Shown one piece after another: positions 27,810 to 36,870 of a stretch of DNA of 64,000 nucleotides (its first letter is position 1; every line of letters starts with the position of its first letter). Position numbers and translations under genes: made by a program. The notes under the pieces are model-generated. The model did not search any database, was not told where the DNA came from, and saw only the letters and a program-made list of their open reading frames with translations. Source of the stretch: G963662905 sp965230045 (GTDB taxonomy: Bacteria; Bacteroidota; Bacteroidia; Bacteroidales; WRLA01); NCBI GenBank assembly GCA_965230045.1, contig OZ245940.1, positions 2,666,001 through 2,730,000 on the forward strand. Reading direction: 5' to 3'.

Positions 27810-30509
27810 ATGGAAAAGAAATTGAACTTGTGCATTCTGGCAATAATGTTCCTGTCAGTAATCGGCCTTAATGCGCAGCAAAAAGAAATGGAAAACTACT
27901 TCAGTGAAAACATCGAAGCTTATTTTAAGTTTGATGTTGCTGAAGATCAAAAAACACCCGAGCTGGCAAAAAAGATTTCTATCGACAAGGTAGAAGGAAA
28001 TACGGTTTGGGCTTATGCAACAATGCCGCAAATGCAGGATTTTCTGCAAACGGATATTGAATTTGAAATTTTGACCCATCCGGGGAAACTTATCCCCAAC
28101 CCAAACATGAAAAGCAAAGTCAATATCAGGGAAATTGAAGCATGGGATTTTTATCCTACCTACGATGCTTATCTTGATATGATGTACCAATTTGCTGCCC
28201 AATACCCTGATATTTGTGAAATTGTAGAAATTGGAGAAAGTATTCAGGGACGTAAGCTTCTTTTTGCCCGTATTTCGGATAATGTGGGTGTGGATGAAGC
28301 AGAAAGTAAAGCCATGTACACAGCCACAATGCATGGCGACGAAACTGCTGGCTATGTTTTGGCACTCCGCCTGATTGACTATTTCCTCACAAATTATGGA
28401 AATTCAGACCGCATTACAAATATGGTCAATACACTGGATATCTGGATTAACCCACTGGCCAATCCCGATGGTACTTTTGCAGGTGGCAATAATAGCGTGT
28501 ACGGTTCAACACGCGTAAATGCAAATGGCGTTGATTTGAACAGGAATTTTCCCGATCCTGAAGATGGCCCTCACCCTGACGGTAATGCATGGCAGGTGGA
28601 AAACATTGCCATGATGGATCTTGCAGCAGAGCAAGAGTTTGATCTTTCTTGCAATTGGCACGGTGGCGCTGAGGTCTGTAACTATCCATGGGATACCTGG
28701 CAAAGACTTCATCCGGATACTGACTGGTGGGAATTTGTTTGCCGCGAATATGCCGATACCGCACATTTATATAGTCCAACAGGTTATATGGACGACCTCG
28801 ATAATGGTGTTACCAATGGATATGCATGGTACACAACATCAGGATCACGGCAGGATTATATGAATTATTTTCATCAATGCAGGGAATTTACCCTAGAGCT
28901 TTCCAATACAAAAATATTGCCTGAAGCAGAACTGGAAAACCATTGGGAATATAATTACCGCTCACTATTAAACTATATAGAACAGGCTGCCTATGGTTTT
29001 GAAGGTATTGTGACTTCAGCTAAAACAGGAGACCCATTGGTAGCAGAAGTTTTTGTTGTAGATCACGATCTGGTACAGGATAGCTCATGGGTATATTCCA
29101 GTTTGCCTTATGGCTACTATAAACGGATGATTTATGAAGGAACTTACACGATACGTTACTCAGCTCCGGGCTATATCACCAAAAATATCCAGGCAAACAT
29201 TAATAAGTACCAAACGAAAACAATTGATGTTGCACTTAATCCGGATCTTCAAGTTGATTTTGAAGTTAATAACGACTACCTCCTCACGGGGTCTTCTGTG
29301 AATTTTATGGATATCTCCAATGGCGATCCACACAGTTGGGAATGGACATTTGAAGGGGCATCACCGGCAACATCAAATGAACAGCATCCACAGAATATCA
29401 GCTATGAAACACCAGGTGTTTATACAGTAACTCTTACCGCTTCCAATGATTACCACACTTTTACTATAAGTAAAGAAGCGTACATTACTGTTGGAGCCCC
29501 TTTTGCAGACTTTCAGGCCGAGCCTTTGGTGGCCAATGTGGGTGAGGAAATCCAGTTTACGGATTTGAGTACTCAAAATCCAACTGAATGGCACTGGACA
29601 TTTGGAGACTGGGAGACTTCGCAAGAACAGAACCCAATACATGCCTACCAGAATGCAGGCATTTATACCATAAGTCTGAAAGCTTCCAATGAATATGGCG
29701 AGCAAATTAAAGCCCGGCAAGCTTATATTACTATAAATGCAGCTCCTGAAGCTGATTTCGAAGCATCACAATTAATTGTTGCTATCGGAAACAGCATTGA
29801 TTTTACCGACATCTCAGCTGGTCAGCCAACATCCTGGCAATGGACTTTTGAAGGTGGAGAACCGGCATCATCCACGGAGCAAAACCCTCAGGGGATTTTG
29901 TACTCTGGTAGTGGTGCATTCGATGTTGAGCTGACCGTTAGCAATGAATTCGGTACCAATACAATCTTGAAAGAAGATTATATCCAGGCAGGAGAAGCGC
30001 CCGCAGCGCAATTTAGTGCTGATGTTACGGAAATTATCGCAGGCGAAAGCATTGTTTTTACTGATGAATCTGCTGGAAATCCCGATACATGGGCTTGGTA
30101 TTTTGAAGGGGGTACACCCGAATTTTCAGAAATGCAGCTTCCGGATGCCGTATTTTATAATGAAGCAGGCACTTTTGAAGTAAAACTGAAAGTTAGCAAT
30201 ATGTTTGGATCAGATTCCCTCACTTTGAGTGATTATGTACAAGTTGGCGGTGTAGGTATTGAAGAACAAAGAACTAATGACCTTGGTATTCATCCCAACC
30301 CGGCCCTTAATTATATTCTGATTTCCGGTGCTGATCGAAACATAGAATGGCAACAAATCCGCATTTTTGGCCAAAACGGGAAGGAAGTCATGAATATTAA
30401 AAATGCCAGGGCACAGAAAATTGATGTTTCCGCATTGGCTCCCGGGCTTTATACCCTCGAATTGATCAACGGCCATAAGCGGCTAAGCAGCTTATTTATC
30501 AAGAAGTGA
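27810..30509 (+). CDS. Secreted M14 zinc carboxypeptidase with PKD domains and T9SS sorting domain
   Basis: An 899-residue exported peptidase. Signal peptide 1-22; M14 catalytic domain about 110-400 with zinc ligands in HGDE (H175, E178) and CNWHGG (H284), arginine region GVDLNRNFPD, and catalytic Glu363 in REFTLELSNT. A carboxypeptidase regulatory-like domain follows (about 400-475), then four PKD domains (about 478-820) recognised by repeated WEWTFEG/WQWTFEG and VTLTASN-like strands, and a type A T9SS C-terminal sorting domain (about 825-899, LGIHPNPALNYILISG onward). It should cross the outer membrane by type IX secretion and digest peptides outside the cell. All catalytic residues are present. 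Single gene. Confidence 0.9.
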   Translation: MEKKLNLCILAIMFLSVIGLNAQQKEMENYFSENIEAYFKFDVAEDQKTPELAKKISIDKVEGNTVWAYATMPQMQDFLQTDIEFEILTHPGKLIPNPNMKSKVNIREIEAWDFYPTYDAYLDMMYQFAAQYPDICEIVEIGESIQGRKLLFARISDNVGVDEAESKAMYTATMHGDETAGYVLALRLIDYFLTNYGNSDRITNMVNTLDIWINPLANPDGTFAGGNNSVYGSTRVNANGVDLNRNFPDPEDGPHPDGNAWQVENIAMMDLAAEQEFDLSCNWHGGAEVCNYPWDTWQRLHPDTDWWEFVCREYADTAHLYSPTGYMDDLDNGVTNGYAWYTTSGSRQDYMNYFHQCREFTLELSNTKILPEAELENHWEYNYRSLLNYIEQAAYGFEGIVTSAKTGDPLVAEVFVVDHDLVQDSSWVYSSLPYGYYKRMIYEGTYTIRYSAPGYITKNIQANINKYQTKTIDVALNPDLQVDFEVNNDYLLTGSSVNFMDISNGDPHSWEWTFEGASPATSNEQHPQNISYETPGVYTVTLTASNDYHTFTISKEAYITVGAPFADFQAEPLVANVGEEIQFTDLSTQNPTEWHWTFGDWETSQEQNPIHAYQNAGIYTISLKASNEYGEQIKARQAYITINAAPEADFEASQLIVAIGNSIDFTDISAGQPTSWQWTFEGGEPASSTEQNPQGILYSGSGAFDVELTVSNEFGTNTILKEDYIQAGEAPAAQFSADVTEIIAGESIVFTDESAGNPDTWAWYFEGGTPEFSEMQLPDAVFYNEAGTFEVKLKVSNMFGSDSLTLSDYVQVGGVGIEEQRTNDLGIHPNPALNYILISGADRNIEWQQIRIFGQNGKEVMNIKNARAQKIDVSALAPGLYTLELINGHKRLSSLFIKK

Positions 30510-30618
30510 TCCTGATGCTTAAATTTTGAAGAAACTGAGCATGTATTTTGTCTAAAAAAATTAAATTTGCGGACAATACACGATACTACAAACGTATTTC
30601 GCTAAAACACTTGATCGT

Positions 30619-32247
30619 ATGAACAATTCAATGTATTTTTTTGAAATGCCGGAAAACGAACCGGTAAAAGGATATGTCAAAGGATCTCCCGAGCGTGAAG
30701 ATCTCCTGAATGAAGCAAAAAGACAATCAGAGCAGGAAATAGAAATTCCGCTGATTATTGGTGGGAAAGAAGTGCGCACCGGCGACCTTGGTGATGTTGT
30801 GATGCCACATAATCACAAGCACGTACTTGCCAAATATCATAAGGTAGGTGAAAAAGAAGTGAAAATGGCTATTGATGCAGCAATGGCTGCTCATAAGGAA
30901 TGGTCAAACTTTTCTGTTGAAAAGCGCACGACAATTATGCTGAAAATAGCTGAACTGCTTACCGGCAAGCATCGCGACCTGATCAATGCTGCAACAATGC
31001 TCGGACAGAGCAAAACCATGCACCAGGCAGAAATCGAAGCTGCTTGTGAAGCATCTGACTTCCTGCGCTATAATGCACATTACGCCAGCCAGATTTATGC
31101 CGATCAGCCAAATGCCGGAGCAGATCACCTCAACCGCCTCGAATACCGTCCGTTGGAAGGCTTTGTTTTTACTGTAACGCCATTTAACTTCACTGCAATT
31201 GCTGCCAACCTAAACCTGGCACCTGCTCAAATGGGTACAACAACTGTTTGGAAACCAGCCACAACGGCCTTGCTTTCTAACTATTATCTGATGGAAATCT
31301 TCAAAGAAGCAGGTTTGCCTGATGGCGTAGTTAACTTTATTCCCGGACGTGGTTCGCTCATTGGCAAAAATGTTATGGCCAATAAAGATATGGGCGGTAT
31401 CCATTTTACCGGATCCAATAATACATTTAACCACCTCTGGCAGGCTACTGCTGCTAACCTCCCTAATTATAAATCGTATCCACGTATTGTTGGTGAAACC
31501 GGTGGTAAAGATTTCATCTTTGTACACGAATCTGCAAATGCAAAAGCCGTTGCCGCCAATGCAATTCGTGGCGCATACGAATTCCAGGGACAAAAGTGTT
31601 CTGCCGCATCACGCATGTATGTTCCTAAATCACTTTGGAACGACGTGAGGGATTATATGCTCGAAATGCTCCAGGAAGTGAAAATGGGTGATATCACAAA
31701 TCCGGAAAACTTCATGGGCGCAGTAATTGATGAAACTTCCTTTGACAATATCATGTCGTACATCAATTTTGCAAAAGAGTCTTCTGAAGCTTCTATCGTG
31801 GCCGGTGGTAATGGTGATAAATCGGTTGGTTATTTTGTGGAACCAACTATTATCGAAGTTACTAATCCACGTTTCAAATCAATGGAAGAAGAGATTTTTG
31901 GCCCGGTACTTACTGTTTATGTATATGACAACAACAAACTGGACGAAACCCTTGAACTTTGCGACACAACTTCACCATATGCATTGACCGGAGCTGTATT
32001 TGCTCAGGACAGCTATGCCGCTGATAAGATTACGCAACGTCTGCGCTACACTGCCGGTAACTTCTATGTAAACGATAAACCGACAGGCGCTGTAGTTGGT
32101 ATGCAGCCCTTTGGTGGTTCGCGTGCTTCCGGTACAAACGATAAAGCAGGTTCTTACCTGAACCTCATCCGTTGGACCAACCCGCGCAACATTAAAGAAG
32201 TTTATGATCCTGCCGTTGATTTCAAATATCCCTGGTTGGATGTATAA
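30619..32247 (+). CDS. pruA: 1-pyrroline-5-carboxylate dehydrogenase (glutamate semialdehyde dehydrogenase)
   Basis: A 542-residue aldehyde dehydrogenase of the P5C dehydrogenase class. The catalytic Cys is in YEFQGQKCSAASRMYVPKSL and the general base Glu in RIVGETGGKDF. The NAD loop HFTGSNNTFNHLW and the segment VTPFNFTAIAANLNLAPA are diagnostic for PruA-type enzymes. It oxidises glutamate semialdehyde, formed from proline, to glutamate. There is no fused proline dehydrogenase domain and no putA/prodh gene in the window. A TAAATTTG box (30562-30569) lies 50 bases upstream of the ATG. The transcript ends at the hairpin at 32274. Confidence 0.92.
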   Translation: MNNSMYFFEMPENEPVKGYVKGSPEREDLLNEAKRQSEQEIEIPLIIGGKEVRTGDLGDVVMPHNHKHVLAKYHKVGEKEVKMAIDAAMAAHKEWSNFSVEKRTTIMLKIAELLTGKHRDLINAATMLGQSKTMHQAEIEAACEASDFLRYNAHYASQIYADQPNAGADHLNRLEYRPLEGFVFTVTPFNFTAIAANLNLAPAQMGTTTVWKPATTALLSNYYLMEIFKEAGLPDGVVNFIPGRGSLIGKNVMANKDMGGIHFTGSNNTFNHLWQATAANLPNYKSYPRIVGETGGKDFIFVHESANAKAVAANAIRGAYEFQGQKCSAASRMYVPKSLWNDVRDYMLEMLQEVKMGDITNPENFMGAVIDETSFDNIMSYINFAKESSEASIVAGGNGDKSVGYFVEPTIIEVTNPRFKSMEEEIFGPVLTVYVYDNNKLDETLELCDTTSPYALTGAVFAQDSYAADKITQRLRYTAGNFYVNDKPTGAVVGMQPFGGSRASGTNDKAGSYLNLIRWTNPRNIKEVYDPAVDFKYPWLDV

Positions 32248-32273
32248 AATTTGTATTTAGTATATTAAACTTA

Positions 32274-32302
32274 AGCCGTCCTCAAAAGGGGCGGCATTTT
32301 TT
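32274..32302 (+). terminator. Intrinsic terminator of pruA
   Basis: AGCCGTCC, short loop, GGGCGGC and then a T run (ATTTTTTG). It follows the pruA stop by 27 bases. Confidence 0.75.
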
Positions 32303-32390
32303 GAGTTATAAACTACTTTTTTTTGTCTTATTGATCTACTTATCAGTTATTAAATTGTTTTATTTTAATTCTGTATTTGTTTGGTTTTTC

Positions 32391-32725
32391 GGTTCTACAC
32401 GGAATTTCGTGGAAAGAAATTAGAATGCTATTTCAAACAGATTCCTCCAAAGTTTCCTCATACTTCGGAAACTTTGTCGGAATGACGCATTTTAATGAAG
32501 TCAGGAGGCAAATGCGGCGAGGACGTCTTTAAAATATACTATTGTGTCCTCGCCGCATTTGCCTTAAACGCCTAATAAACAGCGTCATTCCGACCGGAAC
32601 AAAGCCAAACGAAGTGATTAAGGCTTTGTGAAGGGAGGAATCTGTTGGGGATCAATGGTTTATTAATAAATATCTGCATATTATTTTCAAACATTATAGT
32701 TACCCACGAAATTCTTAGTAGAACC
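32391..32725. mobile_element. 335-bp fold-back miniature element, copy 1, with 8-bp target duplication
   Basis: Ends are inverted repeats: GGTTCTACACGGAATTTCG at the left against GGTTCTACTAAGAATTTCG when the right end is complemented. The element is flanked by a perfect 8-bp repeat GGTTTTTC (32383-32390 and 32726-32733). The inside is a nested palindrome: CAGATTCCTCC/GGAGGAATCTG, GGAATGACGC/GCGTCATTCC, and a perfect 19-bp inner stem (32506-32524 with 32546-32564) around a 21-base loop. No coding capacity. Related to the copy at 33771-34149. The transposase family that moves it is not evident here. Together with the pruA terminator it accounts for most of the 32248-32942 gap. Confidence 0.8.
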
Positions 32726-32942
32726 GGTTTTTCAGGTAATTTTTTTGATTTTGTATAAAAATTCATTAGCTGGTATCCTCTTCATAGATTCTGGTTTTAC
32801 AAAGCTCATCCCATATTTAAGCATGTATTATTGATGAAAATTTAATGGAATATTAAAATAATTTGTAATTTGCTTGCTCAATCACTAAAAAGGCTGTACT
32901 TTTACAGACTTATTGGGAAAATAACAAATAAAATATTACGAT

Positions 32943-33611
32943 ATGAATATAGATCTGCTTGTATTAAAGTATTATCATGTTTTGACATATAAACTAATGA
33001 TGCTTGGTGGAGCCGAAGAGAATCCTGAAATTCAGGAAGAAGTGTTGGCGCTTGAAGAAGATATTTTTGAAAATTTCAGTATCATCAATAAAGACCGGTC
33101 TCGCGAAATTATTAGGGAATTTAGTCATAAACCCTTGTCTAATGATACTATAAATGAAGCGCTTATACGCTTAAATAAAGAAGGCCGCACCATAACAATG
33201 GGTACCTTGAAACCGGATAAAGAAGATAAAATTGTAAAAGAAAAACCGGTAAAGAAAAGTGTGACCACCCAAAAGCCTGTAGCGTCAAATAAGATCGTCG
33301 ATGAAGAATCTTCGATAAAAATTTTGGAAGAGGCACGCACACAAAAACTAACACGAAAACAGGTTTTTAAAAAGCTAGGTATTAATGATATGGTCTATAC
33401 TGAGTTTGTTTATAGCCGTTTGTACTTGAAGGAAAATGAAGATGTGAACAAGGTTTTGCATGATTTGCGTATTGCTACAGATAGTGTAATGCAGCTTGGT
33501 TCATTGGTTTTTACTACTGGTGCAGAAAAGTATAAAATATTTAATGAGTTAAAGCAAAAAGGTTTCAATTTCTTTGAAAAATTTGTAAGGGAAAATAACC
33601 TGATTGGATAA
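32943..33611 (+). CDS. Hypothetical protein flanked by two fold-back elements
   Basis: A 222-residue soluble protein I do not recognise. The N-terminal part (1-85) is helical and acidic; a Lys/Pro-rich linker lies at about 88-120 (EDKIVKEKPVKKSVTTQKPV); the C-terminal part (about 122-222) is helical and basic, with TRKQVFKKLGINDMVYTEF resembling a small helix-turn-helix. There is no signal peptide. The gene has its own terminator at 33637 and possibly a promoter ending in TACTTTTA (32897-32904) with TTG 20 bases before. The gene is an ordinary single transcription unit; the fold-back elements on both sides inserted independently. Confidence 0.65.
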   Translation: MNIDLLVLKYYHVLTYKLMMLGGAEENPEIQEEVLALEEDIFENFSIINKDRSREIIREFSHKPLSNDTINEALIRLNKEGRTITMGTLKPDKEDKIVKEKPVKKSVTTQKPVASNKIVDEESSIKILEEARTQKLTRKQVFKKLGINDMVYTEFVYSRLYLKENEDVNKVLHDLRIATDSVMQLGSLVFTTGAEKYKIFNELKQKGFNFFEKFVRENNLIG

Positions 33612-33636
33612 TAGGAATAGCTTTCCAAAAAAAATG

Positions 33637-33660
33637 AACCCGCTTTTTGCGGGTTTTTTT
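33637..33660 (+). terminator. Intrinsic terminator
   Basis: AACCCGC, loop TTTTT, GCGGGTT followed by seven T. It lies 26 bases after the stop of the 222-residue protein gene. Confidence 0.85.
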
Positions 33661-33770
33661 GTGCTTGCCTGATTTGTACATGAACTCGCCCGAAGCCTCA
33701 ATAACACATGCCAAAATGCAATATAAGAAATGGAGCATCGCTATAGCTAATGTTTTGAGCAATAAAATTT

Positions 33771-34149
33771 GGTACTACACGGAATTTCGTGGAAAGAAAA
33801 ATTACTTTATTCCAAACAGATTCCTCCTTCCGATAGCTATCGGAATTCCTCATTCTTCGGAAAACTTTGTCGGAATGACACGTTTTTATGAAGTCAGGAG
33901 GCAAATGCGGCGCACTTCGACTTGGTTCGGCTACGCTCACCACAGGACGCTCAGTGACCAGGCCGCATTTGCCTTAAACACTTAATAAACAGCGTCATTC
34001 CGACCGGAACAAAGCCAAACGAAGTGATTAAGGCTTTGTCCCGATAGCTATCGGGAGGGAGGAATCTGTTAGGGATCAATAGTTCATTAATAAATATCTG
34101 CATATTTTTTTCAAATATTATTGTTGCCCACTAAATTCCTAGTAGAACC
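33771..34149. mobile_element. 379-bp fold-back miniature element, copy 2, with 8-bp target duplication
   Basis: Ends are GGTACTACACGGAATTTCG and, complemented from the right, GGTTCTACTAGGAATTTAG. A perfect 8-bp repeat TAAAATTT flanks it (33763-33770 and 34150-34157). The interior matches copy 1 but carries extra small palindromes (CCGATAGCTATCGG at about 33827 and 34038) and a different central loop (33911-33955). The target duplication differs from that of copy 1, so the two elements were inserted separately. Non-coding. Confidence 0.8.
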
Positions 34150-34244
34150 TAAAATTTGTGCATCTCATAATAATGAGGCAATGAACCTCCAAACTAGAAA
34201 AAATTGTGAATAATGCCCCGGTGACCCAACCTTTCAAAAAAAAG

Positions 34245-34313
34245 GGCTGTCCTAAAAAGCAAGGTACCAATAATCATGACAAGGCGTTGCAGATAAATTG
34301 GCAGGACAGCCCG
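34245..34313. repeat. Widely spaced 10-bp inverted repeat upstream of the SRAP gene
   Basis: GGGCTGTCCT at 34245-34254 and AGGACAGCCC at 34304-34313 are perfect complements separated by 49 bases. An A run precedes and CGTACAAAAAT follows. It may be a relic of a small transposable element (similar GGGCTGTCC ends occur on some insertion sequences) or a leader stem for the SRAP transcript. Confidence 0.45.
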
Positions 34314-34360
34314 TACAAAAATAGGAAAGCTTTTTCAAACAGGAAAAATAAATCTTAAAT

Positions 34361-35149
34361 ATGTGTGGGCGATACATTCTCGTACAAAAGGTGGAAGTTC
34401 TTGAAAAGCGCTTTAACTGTGCTTTTCAGGATGCTTCCGCCTATGTTCCTTCCTATAATATTTCTCCCGGCCAATCTGCGGCTATACTTACATACGAAGA
34501 TGGAAATACCCTCCGGATGTCCCGTTTTGGGCTGACACCTTTTTGGGCAAAAAAAAATCAGCTCTTCATTAATGCTCGCTCCGAGGGCGATAAGAACAAG
34601 GAAAACAATCCGGAATACACCGGAGGGTTGGATATAATCAACAAGCCTGCTTTCCGGAAACCAATCCGGTCGCAGCGTTGCTTGGTTATTGCCGATGCCT
34701 TTATCGAAGGCACGATTACGGAAAAGCTCAGTAAGCCATTTTTGGTTTATCTGAGAAATAAAGTCCGGCCTTTTGCTATGGCAGGAATTTGGGACATCTG
34801 GAAAAATCCCGAAAGCGGGGAGGAGGTCCATTCCTTCGCAATAATTACAAGTGTGGCAAATCAGTTGATGCAACGCCTGCCACACCATCGGAGCCCGGTT
34901 ATTCTGCCACAACAGTGGGAACAGAAATGGATACATCCCAAAACGGCACTAAGCGATATTACTTCCATGCTGCGCGCATACCCATCCGAATTGATGAATG
35001 CCTATCCCATCAGCCCTGAAATAAAAAACCCACGAAATAACAGCAGGGAACTGATCCTTCCAGTTGCCCCTCCGCTTGATCCGGAGGAAGACATTCAGGT
35101 GAGCAGAAACCTAAGATTGCAGGGGATGGGCAATCCTAAAGTAAAGTAG
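34361..35149 (+). CDS. SOS response-associated peptidase (SRAP, YedK/HMCES family)
   Basis: A 262-residue SRAP protein. The catalytic Cys2 follows Met1 in MCGRY, the universal family start, and becomes the N-terminus after Met removal. Asn71 in FINARSE, Glu116 in CLVIADAFIEG and His175 or His176 in RLPHHRSPVIL occupy the active-site positions. SRAP proteins form a thiazolidine link with abasic sites in single-stranded DNA and shield them. The Glu region is unusual: most relatives read ADGFYEW where this one has ADAFIEG. The C-terminal 30 residues beyond the fold are unassigned. It is a single gene with a leader inverted repeat. Confidence 0.9.
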   Translation: MCGRYILVQKVEVLEKRFNCAFQDASAYVPSYNISPGQSAAILTYEDGNTLRMSRFGLTPFWAKKNQLFINARSEGDKNKENNPEYTGGLDIINKPAFRKPIRSQRCLVIADAFIEGTITEKLSKPFLVYLRNKVRPFAMAGIWDIWKNPESGEEVHSFAIITSVANQLMQRLPHHRSPVILPQQWEQKWIHPKTALSDITSMLRAYPSELMNAYPISPEIKNPRNNSRELILPVAPPLDPEEDIQVSRNLRLQGMGNPKVK

Positions 35150-35333
35150 TTCATGCTTAAGAAAATCCTTGAAAATAGCCGGAAACCCAATTTATTCCGT
35201 ATTTTTGAGCAGTCTAAATAATTATTGTCTGTAAAGTCTTGCGCACCAGCTAATAAACCAGCTGATGGAGATGAAGCTTATGCGAGGTTGAAGCAGCGGG
35301 CTATACAGATGAAACCTTAATGCTGATTGTATT

Positions 35334-36851
35334 ATGACAAAAAAGCCCCGTTTATCTTTTTGGCAAATCTGGAATATGAGTTTCGGATTTTTGGGCATTC
35401 AATTTGGTTTTGCCCTTCAAAATGCAAATACTTCACGGATTTTTGAAACGCTAGGTGCCTCCATAGAGGATATCCCGATTTTATGGATTGCCGCACCGGT
35501 TACCGGTTTAATCGTGCAGCCAATTATTGGACATATGAGCGACAAAACCTGGTGCAAGCTTGGTCGTCGGAGGCCTTTTTTCCTCATTGGAGCAATCCTG
35601 GCTTCGCTGGCCCTCATCTTTATGCCGATGTCGCCCACATTATGGATTGCCGCAGGTATGCTTTGGATCATGGATGCGTCCATTAATGTTTCCATGGAGC
35701 CTTTCCGTGCATTTGTTGGGGATATGCTGCCCGATGAACAACGCACAACGGGTTTCGCAATGCAGAGTTTCTTTATCGGTATTGGGGCTTTTGTTGCATC
35801 CTACCTGCCGTATGTGCTCACCAATTGGTTTGATGTTGCCAATACTGCTGCCGAAGGAGAAATCCCGCTATCGGTACAGCTTTCCTATTTTACAGGAGCC
35901 GCTGTGTTTTTTATCGCTGTATTGGTTACGGTTTTTACCTCCAAAGAATATCCTCCGGACAAACTGGAAGAATATCAACGTTCGGAACATCCGGAAATGG
36001 AAGCCTTAGAAGACGAGCAAACAGATGATCCAAAGCCTTTTATGGGACATTTTTATCGTACAGGCTCCATCGCGCTCCTGATTGGCCTCCTATTGAGTTT
36101 CCCTGTGTTTTGGTTCGGCCTTTCTGCGGAACTCTATATTGTTACTGTGGGCATTGCTGTTTTTGGCCTGGTTCAGTTGGTCAGTGGTTATTTGACATCA
36201 ATTAACCGCTCCGACAATGGTTTTGTGCACATCCAGATGGATTTGCTCAGAATGCCAAAAACAATGTCGCAACTTGCTATTGTGCAGTTTTTTAGCTGGT
36301 TTGCCCTTTTTAGTATGTGGATTTATACAACAGCAGCGGTAACATCGCACATTTATGGTACAGAAGATACCGCATCACAATTATATAATGATGGCGCTGA
36401 TTGGGTAGGCGTTATGTTTGCCTGGTACAACGCTTTTGCAGCGGCTTTCGCTTTTTTATTGCCGGTTATTGCCAAAAAAACCAGCCGGAAAGTAACGCAT
36501 ATGATATCCCTGATTATCGGTGGTATCAGCCTTATTTCTGTTTATTTTATCCAGGATCCCAATTATCTCATTTTTTCCATGCTGGGAATCGGACTGGCCT
36601 GGGCCAGCATTCTTTCCATGCCGTATGCAATTCTTACCGGTGCTTTGCCGGTTCGTAAAATGGGTGTTTATATGGGGATTTTTAACTTTTTTATTGTCAT
36701 ACCGCAAATGCTGGCTGCCAGTATCCTTGGATTTCTGATTGGAAGTGTTTTTGGTGGCGAACCTATTTATGCGCTCATTATCGGAGGATTTTCCATGATG
36801 GTTTCGGCAGTTACCGTGATGTTTGTTAAAGATACCACAGATAAAAAATAA
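35334..36851 (+). CDS. Major facilitator transporter, SLC45/GPH sugar type
   Basis: A 505-residue inner-membrane transporter with about 12 hydrophobic segments. The N-terminus SFWQIWNMSFGFLGIQFGFA and the loop GHMSDKTWCKLGRRRPFF are marks of the SLC45-like sucrose/maltose transporters of Bacteroidota. The acidic loop after helix six (about 200-228) is typical. It lies directly before malQ with only a short gap, so it probably imports maltose or malto-oligosaccharides for the amylomaltase; this is inferred from linkage. The 184 bases upstream contain no clear promoter. Confidence 0.85.
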   Translation: MTKKPRLSFWQIWNMSFGFLGIQFGFALQNANTSRIFETLGASIEDIPILWIAAPVTGLIVQPIIGHMSDKTWCKLGRRRPFFLIGAILASLALIFMPMSPTLWIAAGMLWIMDASINVSMEPFRAFVGDMLPDEQRTTGFAMQSFFIGIGAFVASYLPYVLTNWFDVANTAAEGEIPLSVQLSYFTGAAVFFIAVLVTVFTSKEYPPDKLEEYQRSEHPEMEALEDEQTDDPKPFMGHFYRTGSIALLIGLLLSFPVFWFGLSAELYIVTVGIAVFGLVQLVSGYLTSINRSDNGFVHIQMDLLRMPKTMSQLAIVQFFSWFALFSMWIYTTAAVTSHIYGTEDTASQLYNDGADWVGVMFAWYNAFAAAFAFLLPVIAKKTSRKVTHMISLIIGGISLISVYFIQDPNYLIFSMLGIGLAWASILSMPYAILTGALPVRKMGVYMGIFNFFIVIPQMLAASILGFLIGSVFGGEPIYALIIGGFSMMVSAVTVMFVKDTTDKK

Positions 36852-36870
36852 TAAATATTCTAAGCAGGTT

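Noticed and set aside
32383..34157. Reading the two fold-back elements and the gene between them as a composite transposon
   Set aside because: Each element has its own distinct perfect 8-bp duplication, and the outer flanks do not match each other.
35240..35322. Short open frame ending DEAYARLKQRAIQMKP before the transporter gene
   Set aside because: It looks like a protein C-terminus but is about 31 codons with no start signal; a gene relic is possible but cannot be supported.
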